Assembly (NCBI GenBank): GCA_020025675.1
Contig: JAHHRS010000030.1
Location: 1-25,383 of the forward strand
Source: Oscillospiraceae bacterium
GTDB taxonomy: Bacteria > Bacillota > Clostridia > Oscillospirales > Oscillospiraceae
Length of the DNA: 25,383 nucleotides
Reading direction: 5' to 3'
Position numbers and translations under genes: made by a program. This document shows, one piece after another, positions 8,247 to 16,684 of this stretch. The notes under the pieces were generated by a model. The model had not been told where the DNA came from. It did no database searches and saw nothing but the letters and a program-made list of their open reading frames with translations. Position 1 is the stretch's first letter, and every line of letters begins with the position of its first letter.

Positions 8247-9404
8247 TTGAAACTTGACAAAAAAACATTTAAAATGATATTGTCCCTTGCGTTATGGGTG
8301 ATGCTTTTTGCGTGGATAATATCTAATGCCGCAATGGTGTTTGGATTTATAAAAAGGGTTATGATAATAATGAGGCCGCTTTTTTTGGGTCTTGTTATAG
8401 CTTTTTTAATGAACATCATTTTGCGTCCGTTGGAAAGGCTTTGGAAAAAAACCGAACCTAAAAAAAGGGGTAAATCTCTCCATGCAAAACTAATGAGGCC
8501 CGTATGTATCGTTTTCAGTCTTATTATTATCTTTGGAGTTATCTTTGCTGTTATATTTATTGTGGTGCCTGAAATTTCAAGAACCGTAATGTCATTTGTA
8601 GATAAAATACCGGAGTATGCTGACAGAATAGAAAAGCAATGGAATCAGCTGTCAAGTGTACTTTCAGCACATGCTGTTAATTTCCCGGAGATAGATCTTG
8701 ATGCCGATGAGATAGTAAAGAAAGTAACAAACTTTGCAGCAGAACGTGGGCCTAAGTTTTTGAGCTCCACTATCGGTTTTACTACTAACATTGTGTCGTC
8801 CGTAGCACAGCTTTTTATATCCATAGTTTTCTCCGTCTATATTCTTGGGCAGAAAGAGCACTTCGGGACATGGTCTAAGAAATTGCTTGCGGCAATGTTC
8901 AGTCCCAGCAGAGCAAATTCAGTCTATTCCTTCTTTGCACTTGTGAACAAGAACTTTACCAGCTTTGTAACCGGACAGTGTACCGAGGCTGTTATACTCG
9001 GCTCCTTATGCTTTCTTGGCATGATTATTTTTAAAATGCCCTATGCGCCGGTTATTTCCGTGCTTGTTGGTTTTATGTCCCTTATTCCCATATTCGGTGC
9101 ATGGATAGCAACCATAGTAGGTGTGCTTTTAATAGCGTTAGACAGCCCTATGATGGCAGTTTGGTTTGTAGTGTTCATCCTTGTATTGCAGCAGCTTGAG
9201 GGTAACTTTATATATCCGAAAGTAGTTGGCAAGTCTGTTGGACTTCCGCCCCTGTTTGTGCTGCTTGCAGTGACCGTGGGAGGCAGTGCATTCGGAATTT
9301 TGGGAATGCTGGTAAGCGTTCCGACAATGTCTGTCATATACACAGTTGTTAATGCAGGTGTGGACCGGAAGCTTAAGGAAAAAGGCATAGAGGAAATTTA
9401 CTGA
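8247..9404 (+). CDS. AI-2E family membrane transport protein
   Basis: A 385-residue polytopic membrane protein of the AI-2E transporter family (TqsA/YdiK/YtvI relatives), a group whose members have been linked to autoinducer-2 or cation/proton export but whose substrates are mostly unknown. Two N-terminal membrane helices (about 10-30 and 33-55) are followed by another at 90-115, a soluble amphipathic region (about 118-180), and a cluster of helices from 190 to 375 with the family's late signature: LIPIFGAWIATIVG, then LEGNFIYPKVVGKSVGLPP and a final GILGMLVSVP segment. Start is TTG 8247, 8 bases after GGGGTG; no ATG is well placed. It follows rqcH by 22 bases and is probably in the mrnC operon. 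Confidence 0.88.
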   Translation: MKLDKKTFKMILSLALWVMLFAWIISNAAMVFGFIKRVMIIMRPLFLGLVIAFLMNIILRPLERLWKKTEPKKRGKSLHAKLMRPVCIVFSLIIIFGVIFAVIFIVVPEISRTVMSFVDKIPEYADRIEKQWNQLSSVLSAHAVNFPEIDLDADEIVKKVTNFAAERGPKFLSSTIGFTTNIVSSVAQLFISIVFSVYILGQKEHFGTWSKKLLAAMFSPSRANSVYSFFALVNKNFTSFVTGQCTEAVILGSLCFLGMIIFKMPYAPVISVLVGFMSLIPIFGAWIATIVGVLLIALDSPMMAVWFVVFILVLQQLEGNFIYPKVVGKSVGLPPLFVLLAVTVGGSAFGILGMLVSVPTMSVIYTVVNAGVDRKLKEKGIEEIY

Positions 9405-9412
9405 AAAACAGA

Positions 9413-9463
9413 ATAAATGTAATAACTCCCGTTTCTAAGTGAAACGGGAGTTATTACATTTAT
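9413..9463. terminator. Bidirectional terminator between converging genes
   Basis: A perfect 23-bp inverted repeat (9413-9435 with 9441-9463) around a 5-base loop. The outer half of each arm is AT-rich, so on either strand a GC-containing core is followed by a U-rich tail. It sits 8 bases after the AI-2E protein stop and 4 bases after the end of the minus-strand gene, so it can stop transcription from both sides. Confidence 0.88.
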
Positions 9464-9467
9464 AAGC

Positions 9468-9863
9468 TTAACAAAAATGTCTGCGCTTTCCGTCCTCCGG
9501 GGGAACGTAACCGAACTGAATTTCGGGACGTATCTCTTTCAGACGTGCATGAATTTTATCCACATCTTCTTCCTTGTTAAAGATGAGATTTGCAAATTCC
9601 TTGCCGTCGTGGACAAGTATCAAACGATAATAGTAATAAGCAGGACTGTCGTCGGGCTGACATTCGCTGATACGGGTAAAAGCCCTGTCAATATACTCGT
9701 AAGGCACATAGTATTTTACACCCAGATCACGGTAGTAAAATGCCAGTTTCCCAAGGCTGACTCTGCCTATTTTTTCAGCTGAATTAAAATCATCCACATG
9801 TTCAGCGTCGCTGATTTTTTTCTTATCGACGCCTTTAAATTTTACTGATCCGAATCCGAACAA
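9468..9863 (-). CDS. Unrecognised 131-residue protein
   Basis: I do not recognise the family. The product is a soluble, charged 131-residue protein with no signal peptide or membrane segment. It opens with a short Gly/Phe segment (FGFGSVKFKG), has a Tyr-rich centre (LAFYYRDLGVKYYVPYEYIDRAFTRI and PAYYYYRLILVHDGKEF), and ends with an acidic/basic helix followed by PPEDGKRRHFC. The alternation of strands and one terminal helix would suit a PH-like barrel, but that is only inference. Start is taken as TTG (complement of 9861-9863), with AGAAGGGA 7 bases upstream; the frame overlaps the end of the PAP2 gene by 22 bases, so translational coupling is likely. Codon use resembles its neighbours and no transfer signal is seen. 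Confidence 0.72.
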   Translation of the reverse strand: MFGFGSVKFKGVDKKKISDAEHVDDFNSAEKIGRVSLGKLAFYYRDLGVKYYVPYEYIDRAFTRISECQPDDSPAYYYYRLILVHDGKEFANLIFNKEEDVDKIHARLKEIRPEIQFGYVPPEDGKRRHFC

Positions 9864-10492
9864 ATATGTTTCCCTTCTTTCTGTTTAAAAAAGTCCATTT
9901 CATACCATTTTTGGGGAATTTTTTTACCTATTATAACAGCCGCAATACCGGCAAGAGTTCCGACTATAAGTCCGCCAAGAACATCTGAGGGGAAGTGTAC
10001 TACAAGATAGATGCGGGAAACACCCATCAAAAATGCAAAAACCAGAGCAAGCCAGCTTGTTTTTTTATTACCCAACAGAAATACGGGTATCATAGATGCA
10101 AATGCAGCTGTGGTATGGCCGGAGGGAAAGCTCATATCGCTTTCATTGTGAGCACCCATGATTTGCCACAACGGGTAGAAAAAGCCCTGAGGATCGGAGT
10201 ATGGACGGGGCCTTGCCACAAGGGGCTTTACAGCAAGATTAGTTATAAGTGCTCCCAAAGCCAGACCAATGACCATGGCGGTGCCAAAACGGCGGGTGGG
10301 CTTAAAAAATATTAAAATGAGTGACAGAATTATAAGGGCAATTCCACCATCGCCAAGGAAAGAAATAAATTCCATAACAGGCGTAAGAAAACCACCCATT
10401 AACTCATAAAGTTTGTGTATTGCGGCTGTGATACTCTGGTCAAAACCGGCAAAAACAGTGTTCAGCCACAGCGCTACGGCTGTAAGTTCCAT
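9842..10492 (-). CDS. PAP2-family membrane phosphatase
   Basis: A 216-residue membrane phosphatase of the PAP2 superfamily (lipid phosphatases such as BcrC and PgpB). All three motifs of the active site are intact: KPLVARPRP (K89, R96, P97), FPSGHT (P123-H126, catalytic His), and SRIYLVVHFPSDVLGG (R160, H166, D170). About five to six membrane helices surround them. The likely substrate is undecaprenyl diphosphate or another prenyl/phosphatidyl phosphate, but this cannot be decided from sequence. Start is ATG (complement of 10490-10492) with GAAAGGGTG 6 bases upstream; a GTG three codons earlier is part of that site. First gene of a two-gene minus-strand operon. Confidence 0.92.
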   Translation of the reverse strand: MELTAVALWLNTVFAGFDQSITAAIHKLYELMGGFLTPVMEFISFLGDGGIALIILSLILIFFKPTRRFGTAMVIGLALGALITNLAVKPLVARPRPYSDPQGFFYPLWQIMGAHNESDMSFPSGHTTAAFASMIPVFLLGNKKTSWLALVFAFLMGVSRIYLVVHFPSDVLGGLIVGTLAGIAAVIIGKKIPQKWYEMDFFKQKEGKHICSDSDQ

Positions 10493-10521
10493 AAAATACA
10501 CCCTTTCATTATTTTTACTTC

Positions 10522-10551
10522 ATAATAACATAGCCTTGCTCCTAAAGTCTA
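10522..10551 (-). promoter_or_regulatory. Promoter for the PAP2 operon
   Basis: On the minus strand, -35 TAGACT (10551-10546), 18-base spacer, -10 TATTAT (10527-10522) preceded by TGT. It stands about 30 bases before the PAP2 start codon and back-to-back with the uvrB promoter. Confidence 0.5.
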
Positions 10552-10602
10552 CTATAAAAAACATGCTAAGGAAAAAATATGGAGCTTACAGCTACTCATA
10601 TG

Positions 10603-10631
10603 TTGTGATTATTTTTTATCGGTGGTATAAT
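10603..10631 (+). promoter_or_regulatory. Promoter for the uvrB-polA operon
   Basis: -35 TTGTGA (10603-10608), 17-base spacer, perfect -10 TATAAT (10626-10631) with an extended TGG. The predicted start of transcription is near 10638, 26 bases before uvrB. I see no GAAC-N4-GTTC LexA box of the Bacillus type here. Confidence 0.78.
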
Positions 10632-10663
10632 AAAATGATATATTTTGATTTTTGGAGACAGTG

Positions 10664-12631
10664 ATGGAAAAATTTAAGCTTGTATCCGATTACAGGCCCA
10701 CAGGCGACCAGCCTCAGGCCATAGAAAGCTTAGCAGCCGGAATAGAAAACGGCATAGATGAACAGGTTTTACTGGGCGTTACAGGCTCAGGAAAAACCTT
10801 TACTATGGCAAATGTTATAGCTCGACTAAACAGACCTACATTGGTTTTGGCTCATAATAAAACTCTTGCCGCTCAACTTTGCAGTGAATTTCGGGAATTT
10901 TTCCCGGAAAATGCGGTAGAGTATTTTGTATCTTATTATGACTATTACCAGCCGGAGGCATACATTCCTCACACAGATACCTTTATAGAAAAGGACTGTT
11001 CCATAAATGACGAGATCGAGAGATTGCGCCACAGCGCAACCTCTGCCTTATTTGAGAGAAACGATGTCATAGTTGTTGCCTCTGTTTCCTGTATATACGG
11101 TCTCGGCGACCCGATTGATTATAAAAATATGGTCGTCTCTCTCCGCGTTGGTCAGACAAGAGATTTTGATGAGCTGTTATTAAAGCTTATTGAAATACGA
11201 TATGAGAGAAATGATATTGCTTTTGAGAGAAATAAATTTCGAGTCCGTGGTGACGTACTGGAAATTTTTCCCGCATACTCCAGAGACAAAGCGTATAGAA
11301 TAGAATTTTTTGGAGACGAGATTGAGCGGATTTGCGAAATAAATGCGTTAACAGGAGCTGTAACACGTTATGTAAACCATGTTGCCATTTATCCTGCCAG
11401 CCACTATGTGACTACAAAGGAAAAGCGGGCCGCAGCCATAGAGAGAATAAGAACGGAACTGGATGAACAGGTCAAACTTTTTGAGCAGCAGGGAAAACTT
11501 ATAGAGGCTCAGAGAATAAAGCAGAGAACCGAGTACGATATTGAAATGATGCAGGAGCTTGGCTATTGCACAGGGATAGAGAATTATTCACGGGTAATTG
11601 CAGACAGACCACCGGGTAGCCCTCCAATGACATTGCTTGACTATTTTCCGGAAAACTTCCTTTTATTTGTTGATGAAAGCCATGTAACACTTCCTCAGTT
11701 AAAGGCAATGCAAAGGGGTGACAGAAGCCGCAAAGAAGCACTTGTCAACTTCGGTTTCCGCCTGCCCTCTGCATATGACAACAGGCCGCTGACCTTTGAG
11801 GAATTTACGGAGCGTATTCACCAGCGGGTTTATGTTTCCGCAACTCCCGGCGATTATGAAAGGGAGAGAGCCGGAAACGTGGTTGAGCAGATAATAAGAC
11901 CCACAGGACTTCTGGATCCGGAGATTTTTGTACGTCCGATTGAAGGCCAGATAGACGACCTTATAGGCGAGATAAATGAAAAAATAAGCAAAGGACAGCG
12001 AACTCTTGTAACAACTCTTACTAAAAAGATGGCGGAAGACCTTTCGGAATACTTCGGAAATTCCGGAATCCGCTGCAGGTATATGCACCATGACGTGGGA
12101 ACTATTGAGCGTATGGAAATAATAAGAGATTTGCGTCTGGGAGAATTCGATGTTCTGGTGGGCATTAACCTTCTGCGTGAAGGCTTGGACATTCCGGAAA
12201 TCGGTCTGGTAGCTATTCTGGATGCAGATAAAGAAGGATTTCTCAGAAGCGAGACAAGCCTTATACAGACCGTGGGCAGAGCGGCGAGAAATGCGGACAG
12301 CTATGTAATAATGTATGCAGATACTGTTACCCCTTCGATGCGGGCATGTATTGATGAGACAAACCGCAGACGGAAAATTCAGATAGCCTACAATAAAGCC
12401 AACGGCATAGTACCGAAAACTATTAAAAAGAGTGTCCGTGAACTTATAGAAATTTCCTCCGAAAGTGCAGAGGCTATAACAAAGGCCAACGGAGTTAAAA
12501 TGACTGACAGGGAGCGGAGAGAGCTTATAGCAGAGCTTGAGGATAAGATGAAGAAAGCGGCGGATATGCTGGAATACGAGATAGCCGCTCAGCTCAGAGA
12601 TGAGATTATCAGGCTCAGAGGGGAGAAATGA
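10664..12631 (+). CDS. uvrB: Excinuclease ABC subunit B
   Basis: A 655-residue helicase-fold subunit of nucleotide excision repair: it takes over damaged DNA from UvrA, verifies the lesion and recruits UvrC. Motifs: Walker A GVTGSGKT (38-45, K44), the lesion-probing beta-hairpin YYDYYQPEAYIP (about 91-102), DESHV, the helicase motifs VSATPGDYE and QTVGRAARN, and the C-terminal UVR coiled-coil helix pair (about 615-655, LEDKMKKAADMLEYEIAAQLRDEI read in part) that binds UvrC. I chose ATG 10664 over an in-frame TTG at 10652 because GGAG at 10654-10657 is correctly spaced. First gene of the uvrB-polA-rimI-tsaD-radC run. uvrA is not next to it but about 9.7 kb downstream. Confidence 0.97.
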   Translation: MEKFKLVSDYRPTGDQPQAIESLAAGIENGIDEQVLLGVTGSGKTFTMANVIARLNRPTLVLAHNKTLAAQLCSEFREFFPENAVEYFVSYYDYYQPEAYIPHTDTFIEKDCSINDEIERLRHSATSALFERNDVIVVASVSCIYGLGDPIDYKNMVVSLRVGQTRDFDELLLKLIEIRYERNDIAFERNKFRVRGDVLEIFPAYSRDKAYRIEFFGDEIERICEINALTGAVTRYVNHVAIYPASHYVTTKEKRAAAIERIRTELDEQVKLFEQQGKLIEAQRIKQRTEYDIEMMQELGYCTGIENYSRVIADRPPGSPPMTLLDYFPENFLLFVDESHVTLPQLKAMQRGDRSRKEALVNFGFRLPSAYDNRPLTFEEFTERIHQRVYVSATPGDYERERAGNVVEQIIRPTGLLDPEIFVRPIEGQIDDLIGEINEKISKGQRTLVTTLTKKMAEDLSEYFGNSGIRCRYMHHDVGTIERMEIIRDLRLGEFDVLVGINLLREGLDIPEIGLVAILDADKEGFLRSETSLIQTVGRAARNADSYVIMYADTVTPSMRACIDETNRRRKIQIAYNKANGIVPKTIKKSVRELIEISSESAEAITKANGVKMTDRERRELIAELEDKMKKAADMLEYEIAAQLRDEIIRLRGEK

Positions 12632-12638
12632 CGCAAAA

Positions 12639-15200
12639 ATGAAATTGATGATACTTGACGGAAACAGTATAGTAAACCGTGCATTTTACGGCATTAGAGC
12701 TTTGAGTGCCCCAGATGGCACACCCACAAATGCCGTATACGGTTTTATGACAATTCTGCAGAGAATTTATGAGGATGAAAGACCGGAGGCAGTTTGCGTC
12801 AGCTTTGACCTGAAAGCTCCTACTTTCCGTCACAAAGCATTTGAAAGCTATAAGGCTCAGAGAAAGGGTATGCCGGAGGAACTGGCAGTACAAATGCCCA
12901 TATTGAAGGAAATGCTGGATAAAATGGGTATTCGGCGATATGAGCTTGAGGGCTATGAGGCGGACGATATTCTCGGAACCGTGGGCAGAATATGCGAAAA
13001 TCGGGGCTGGGAGTGCGTAATCGTCACAGGGGATAAAGACAGCTTACAGCTTGTTTCCAAAACTACCACCGTCTGCAATGTTAAGACAAGGGGCGGCAGC
13101 ACAGAAACTATAATGTATACCCCTGAGAGATTTCATGAGGAGTACGGTTTCCGTCCGGAACTTATGGTAGACCTTAAAGCACTTATGGGAGACGCTTCGG
13201 ATAATATTCCCGGAGTACCCGGTGTGGGTGAAAAAACGGCTATGGGTCTTGTACAGAAATTTGGCAGTCTTGATAATATTTATTCATCTATTGAAAGCCC
13301 CGATATAAAAGCCGGAGTCCGCAAAAAACTTATTGAAGGAGAGCAAAGCGCCAGAGATTCCTATTGGCTTGCAACTATTGTAAGAGATGCACCTTTGAGC
13401 TTTGAACCGGAGGAAAATATTTGGAACAAAAATTTTACTCCGGAGCTTTACGGATTTTTGAAAAAACTGGGCTTTAATAAATTTATAAATAAATGGGGCG
13501 TGGTAGAGAGCGGAGAAGAAAGAAAAGAACGCCTTGAACTTCCCCACATGGAAAGAAAAGTTATCAATGGGGAAGAGGAACTGAAAATCCTTGAGCATAT
13601 GCTTACCGAGAGCGAATATGTATCAGCTTCTCCTATGGACGGAATTGACAAAATCGAAGTATGCGACGGGAAAAAGGTATATTCAGTAGCTTGGGAAGGA
13701 ATTGGAGAAAGCTATAATAAGTTTCTCAAACTTTTGTTTAGCGATAAAGTGAAAAAAATATCTCACGGCGTAAAGGACGTGATGGGTCAGCTTTTAAAAG
13801 AAGGACTGTCCCTTGAGGGCTTTATATTCGACACCGAGCTTGCTGCTTATCTTTTGGATGCAACCGGCTCTGACTATACACCTGAAAGACTCAGTCAGGG
13901 ATTATTTGAAACGGAATATCATGGCGCAGAGGCCATTTATCTCCTATATAAACCAATGGACGAAAAGCTGAAAGAACTTGGAATGGAGAGCCTTTACTAT
14001 GACATTGAGCTGCCTCTTTGTGCAGTTCTTGCCAATATGGAGAAGGACGGAGTTTATGTTGACCGAAATGCTCTGTACGAATTCGGAGAGGGTCTTAATG
14101 CGGACATTAAGGAAAGTCAGGCTGAGGTTTTTCGTCTGGCAGGACATGAGTTTAACATTAACTCCCCAAAACAGCTTGGAACTGTGCTCTTTGACCAGCT
14201 TAAGCTCCCCTACGGAAAGCGAACCAAGACAGGCTGGAAAACAGGTGCGGATATTTTAGAGAAATTAAAAGATAAGCACCCTATAATAAACTATGTTCTT
14301 GAGTACAGGGAACTTACAAAACTGAAATCCACCTATGCCGACGGACTGTTAAAGGTCATTTCACCGGACGGCAGAATACACACCAGTTTCCAGATGACGG
14401 TAACAGCAACCGGAAGATTATCATCTACCGAGCCAAACCTTCAGAATATTCCTATCAGAAAAGCAAGGGGCGCTCAAATAAGAAACATGTTTGTGGCTTC
14501 TCCGGGCAAAGTCCTTGTAGATGGGGATTACAGCCAAATAGAGCTTAGACTTCTTGCGCACATTTCCGAAGATGAGACTATGCGTGAAGCGTTTTTAAGC
14601 GGAGAGGACTTTCATACCGTTACAGCTTCAAAAGTTTTCGGTGTGCCCATTTCAGAAGTAACACCGCTTTTGAGGAGTCGGGCAAAAGCTGTAAATTTTG
14701 GTATTGTGTACGGAATTTCTGCCTACTCTCTGTCTCAGGATATAGATGTGTGGCCAAATGAGGCTCAGGCATATATGGATGCCTATCTGGAAAGGTATCA
14801 CGGTGTACGGGACTATATGAAAAATATAGTGGAAAAGGCAAAACATGACGGATATGTGAGCACTATATTCGGAAGACGAAGAGAATTGCCTGAACTTAAA
14901 AGCAATAATTATAATGTCCGCTCCTTCGGAGAGCGGGTTGCGCTAAACGCACCTATACAGGGTACAGCCGCCGATATTATAAAGCTTGCTATGGTAAACG
15001 TTTTTAATCGGCTGAAAAAAGAAAAACTGGATGCCCGACTTATACTTCAGATACACGACGAGCTTATAGTAGAGTGCAGCGGAGATGAGGCTGAAAAAGT
15101 AAGCAGTATATTAAAGGAAGAAATGGAAAGTGCCGTAGAGCTTGCTGTACCTCTTGTTACCGATGTTAATATAGGCAGAAGCTGGGCGGAGGCGCATTGA
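12639..15200 (+). CDS. polA: DNA polymerase I
   Basis: An 853-residue repair and Okazaki-fragment polymerase. Domains: an N-terminal 5'-nuclease (about 1-290; MKLMILDGNSIVNRAFYG, YEADDILGT, TGDKDSLQL, GDASDNIPGVPGVGEKTA), a degenerate 3'-5' exonuclease fold (about 310-470), and the polymerase (about 475-853) with motif A DYSQIELR (D630), O-helix RAKAVNFGIVYG (R681, K683, F687) and motif C QIHDEL (H806-E808). The exonuclease part lacks the first Asp-x-Glu metal site (the segment reads SASPMDGIDKIEV), so proofreading is probably absent, as in Bacillus and Thermus PolA. ATG 12639 gives the standard N-terminus; GAGGGGAG (12617-12624) is 14 bases upstream, rather far. It starts 7 bases after the uvrB stop. 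Confidence 0.96.
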   Translation: MKLMILDGNSIVNRAFYGIRALSAPDGTPTNAVYGFMTILQRIYEDERPEAVCVSFDLKAPTFRHKAFESYKAQRKGMPEELAVQMPILKEMLDKMGIRRYELEGYEADDILGTVGRICENRGWECVIVTGDKDSLQLVSKTTTVCNVKTRGGSTETIMYTPERFHEEYGFRPELMVDLKALMGDASDNIPGVPGVGEKTAMGLVQKFGSLDNIYSSIESPDIKAGVRKKLIEGEQSARDSYWLATIVRDAPLSFEPEENIWNKNFTPELYGFLKKLGFNKFINKWGVVESGEERKERLELPHMERKVINGEEELKILEHMLTESEYVSASPMDGIDKIEVCDGKKVYSVAWEGIGESYNKFLKLLFSDKVKKISHGVKDVMGQLLKEGLSLEGFIFDTELAAYLLDATGSDYTPERLSQGLFETEYHGAEAIYLLYKPMDEKLKELGMESLYYDIELPLCAVLANMEKDGVYVDRNALYEFGEGLNADIKESQAEVFRLAGHEFNINSPKQLGTVLFDQLKLPYGKRTKTGWKTGADILEKLKDKHPIINYVLEYRELTKLKSTYADGLLKVISPDGRIHTSFQMTVTATGRLSSTEPNLQNIPIRKARGAQIRNMFVASPGKVLVDGDYSQIELRLLAHISEDETMREAFLSGEDFHTVTASKVFGVPISEVTPLLRSRAKAVNFGIVYGISAYSLSQDIDVWPNEAQAYMDAYLERYHGVRDYMKNIVEKAKHDGYVSTIFGRRRELPELKSNNYNVRSFGERVALNAPIQGTAADIIKLAMVNVFNRLKKEKLDARLILQIHDELIVECSGDEAEKVSSILKEEMESAVELAVPLVTDVNIGRSWAEAH

Positions 15201-15201
15201 T

Positions 15202-15648
15202 TTGGAATACAGAATCGTTAATGCGGAGGAGCACCATATTCCTCAGCTTGAAGAACTTGAAAAAACATGCTTTTCCGTTCCGTGGACTGCCCAACAACTG
15301 AAAAGTCAACTCAGAGACAAAAACCACGAATTCATAGTTGCTGAAAGCACCGATGGAGAAATTTTAGCTTATGTAGGTTTAATGTATGTTCTGGATGAGG
15401 GAGAGATTTCAAATGTGGCTGTAAAGCCGGAATACCGCCGACTGCATTTGGGCTCTGCTCTTATCGAAGAAATTTTACGAAGGGCTGAAAACCTGAATAT
15501 TAACTTTATAAGCCTTGAAGTCAGGGAGAGTAATATTCCTGCACAGCAGCTTTATTTAAAATATGGTTTTAAACCTGAGGGACTTAGAAAGAATTACTAT
15601 GATTTTCCAAAAGAAAATGCTATAATAATGATAAAATCAAAGAAATGA
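15202..15648 (+). CDS. rimI: Ribosomal protein S18 alanine N-acetyltransferase
   Basis: A 148-residue GNAT acetyltransferase of the RimI type, which acetylates the N-terminal Ala of ribosomal protein S18 using acetyl-CoA. Typical features: LEELEKTCFSVPWT near the N-terminus, GEISNVAVKPEYRR leading into the acetyl-CoA loop, and LEVRESNIPAQQLYLKYGFKPEGLRKNYY at the end. The acetyl-CoA loop reads RRLHLGSAL, so the first Gly of the usual R-x-x-G-x-G is His. Start is TTG 15202, one base after the polA stop, with GGAGG inside the last polA codons. Its place directly before tsaD is the widespread rimI-tsaD order and supports the assignment; tsaB and tsaE, often adjacent, are not in this window. Confidence 0.9.
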   Translation: MEYRIVNAEEHHIPQLEELEKTCFSVPWTAQQLKSQLRDKNHEFIVAESTDGEILAYVGLMYVLDEGEISNVAVKPEYRRLHLGSALIEEILRRAENLNINFISLEVRESNIPAQQLYLKYGFKPEGLRKNYYDFPKENAIIMIKSKK

Positions 15649-15660
15649 GGCATAAAAGCT

Positions 15661-16662
15661 TTGAAAATACTTGCATTTGAGTCCACCTGCGACGAGACTG
15701 CCGCCGCAATAGTCGAAGACGGACGTAAGATACTTACCGACCAGATATTTTCTCAGGCAGACCTCCATGCCGTTTATGGCGGAGTAGTGCCTGAGATAGC
15801 TTCAAGATGTCATGTGGAGTCAATATCTATATTGGCTCAGAGGGCTGTGGAGGCCGCAGGCATAACAAAAAAAGAGATAGACGCTATTGCAGTTTCATAT
15901 GCACCCGGACTTATAGGCGCTGTGCTGGTCGGCGTTAACTTTGCCAAATCAGCGGCATTGGCACTTGATGTACCTCTTATCCCGGTCCACCATATAAAGG
16001 GCCATATAGCCGCAAACTATCTTGCATACCCCCAGCTTGAGCCGCCTTTTCTCTGCCTTGCCATATCAGGTGGAAACACTTTATTAGTTGACGTCAGAGA
16101 TTATACAGATATGAAAATTTTGGGTGCAACAAGGGACGATGCAGCAGGGGAGTGCTTTGATAAGACTGCCCGTGTGCTGGGGTTACCATATCCCGGCGGA
16201 AAGCCTATTGACATGCTGGCTCAAAGCGGCAACGACAGTAAATATACATTCCCGGTAGCCCATGTAGACGGAAACCCGTACGATATGAGTTTTTCCGGAC
16301 TGAAGACCTCCGTAATTAACCTTGTACATAATGCAGAACAAAAGGGCGAAGAGATAGACAGAGCGTCTCTTGCTGCCTCGTTTACGAGAGCGGTAAGCGA
16401 AAGCCTTGTCCCGAGAACCATGATGGCAGCAAAGGAACTTGGCTATAAAAAAGTGGTTGTAGCGGGCGGTGTTGCAGCCAATTCCCGTATTAGAGCGGAT
16501 TTTAAGGCTGAGTGTGAGAAGAACGGATATGAGCTGTTTATCCCGCCCCTTAAACTCTGCGGCGATAACGGCGCAATGATAGCAGCACAGGGCTATTACG
16601 AATATCTGGCGGGTACAAGAGCAGGCAGCGATTTGAACGCTTATGCAACCATGGAGCTGTAA
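15661..16662 (+). CDS. tsaD: tRNA N6-adenosine threonylcarbamoyltransferase
   Basis: A 333-residue ASKHA-fold enzyme that transfers the threonylcarbamoyl group to A37 of tRNAs reading ANN codons (t6A), working with TsaB, TsaE and TsaC. Visible: the N-terminal FESTCDETAAAIV, the metal-binding HHIKGH (H111, H115), LAISGGNT, GECFDKTARVLGLPYPGG, VAGGVAANSRIR, and CGDNGAMIA with the third ligand D302. Length is standard. Start is TTG 15661 with GAGG at 15647-15650; no ATG is near. Twelve bases separate it from rimI, and radC follows after 22 bases. Confidence 0.97.
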   Translation: MKILAFESTCDETAAAIVEDGRKILTDQIFSQADLHAVYGGVVPEIASRCHVESISILAQRAVEAAGITKKEIDAIAVSYAPGLIGAVLVGVNFAKSAALALDVPLIPVHHIKGHIAANYLAYPQLEPPFLCLAISGGNTLLVDVRDYTDMKILGATRDDAAGECFDKTARVLGLPYPGGKPIDMLAQSGNDSKYTFPVAHVDGNPYDMSFSGLKTSVINLVHNAEQKGEEIDRASLAASFTRAVSESLVPRTMMAAKELGYKKVVVAGGVAANSRIRADFKAECEKNGYELFIPPLKLCGDNGAMIAAQGYYEYLAGTRAGSDLNAYATMEL

Positions 16663-16684
16663 CTAAAAAACGGAGGGTGAAAAA

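Noticed and set aside
9477..9782. A plus-strand frame opposite the 131-codon gene
   Set aside because: The minus-strand frame has better codon use, a ribosome binding site and coupling to the PAP2 gene.
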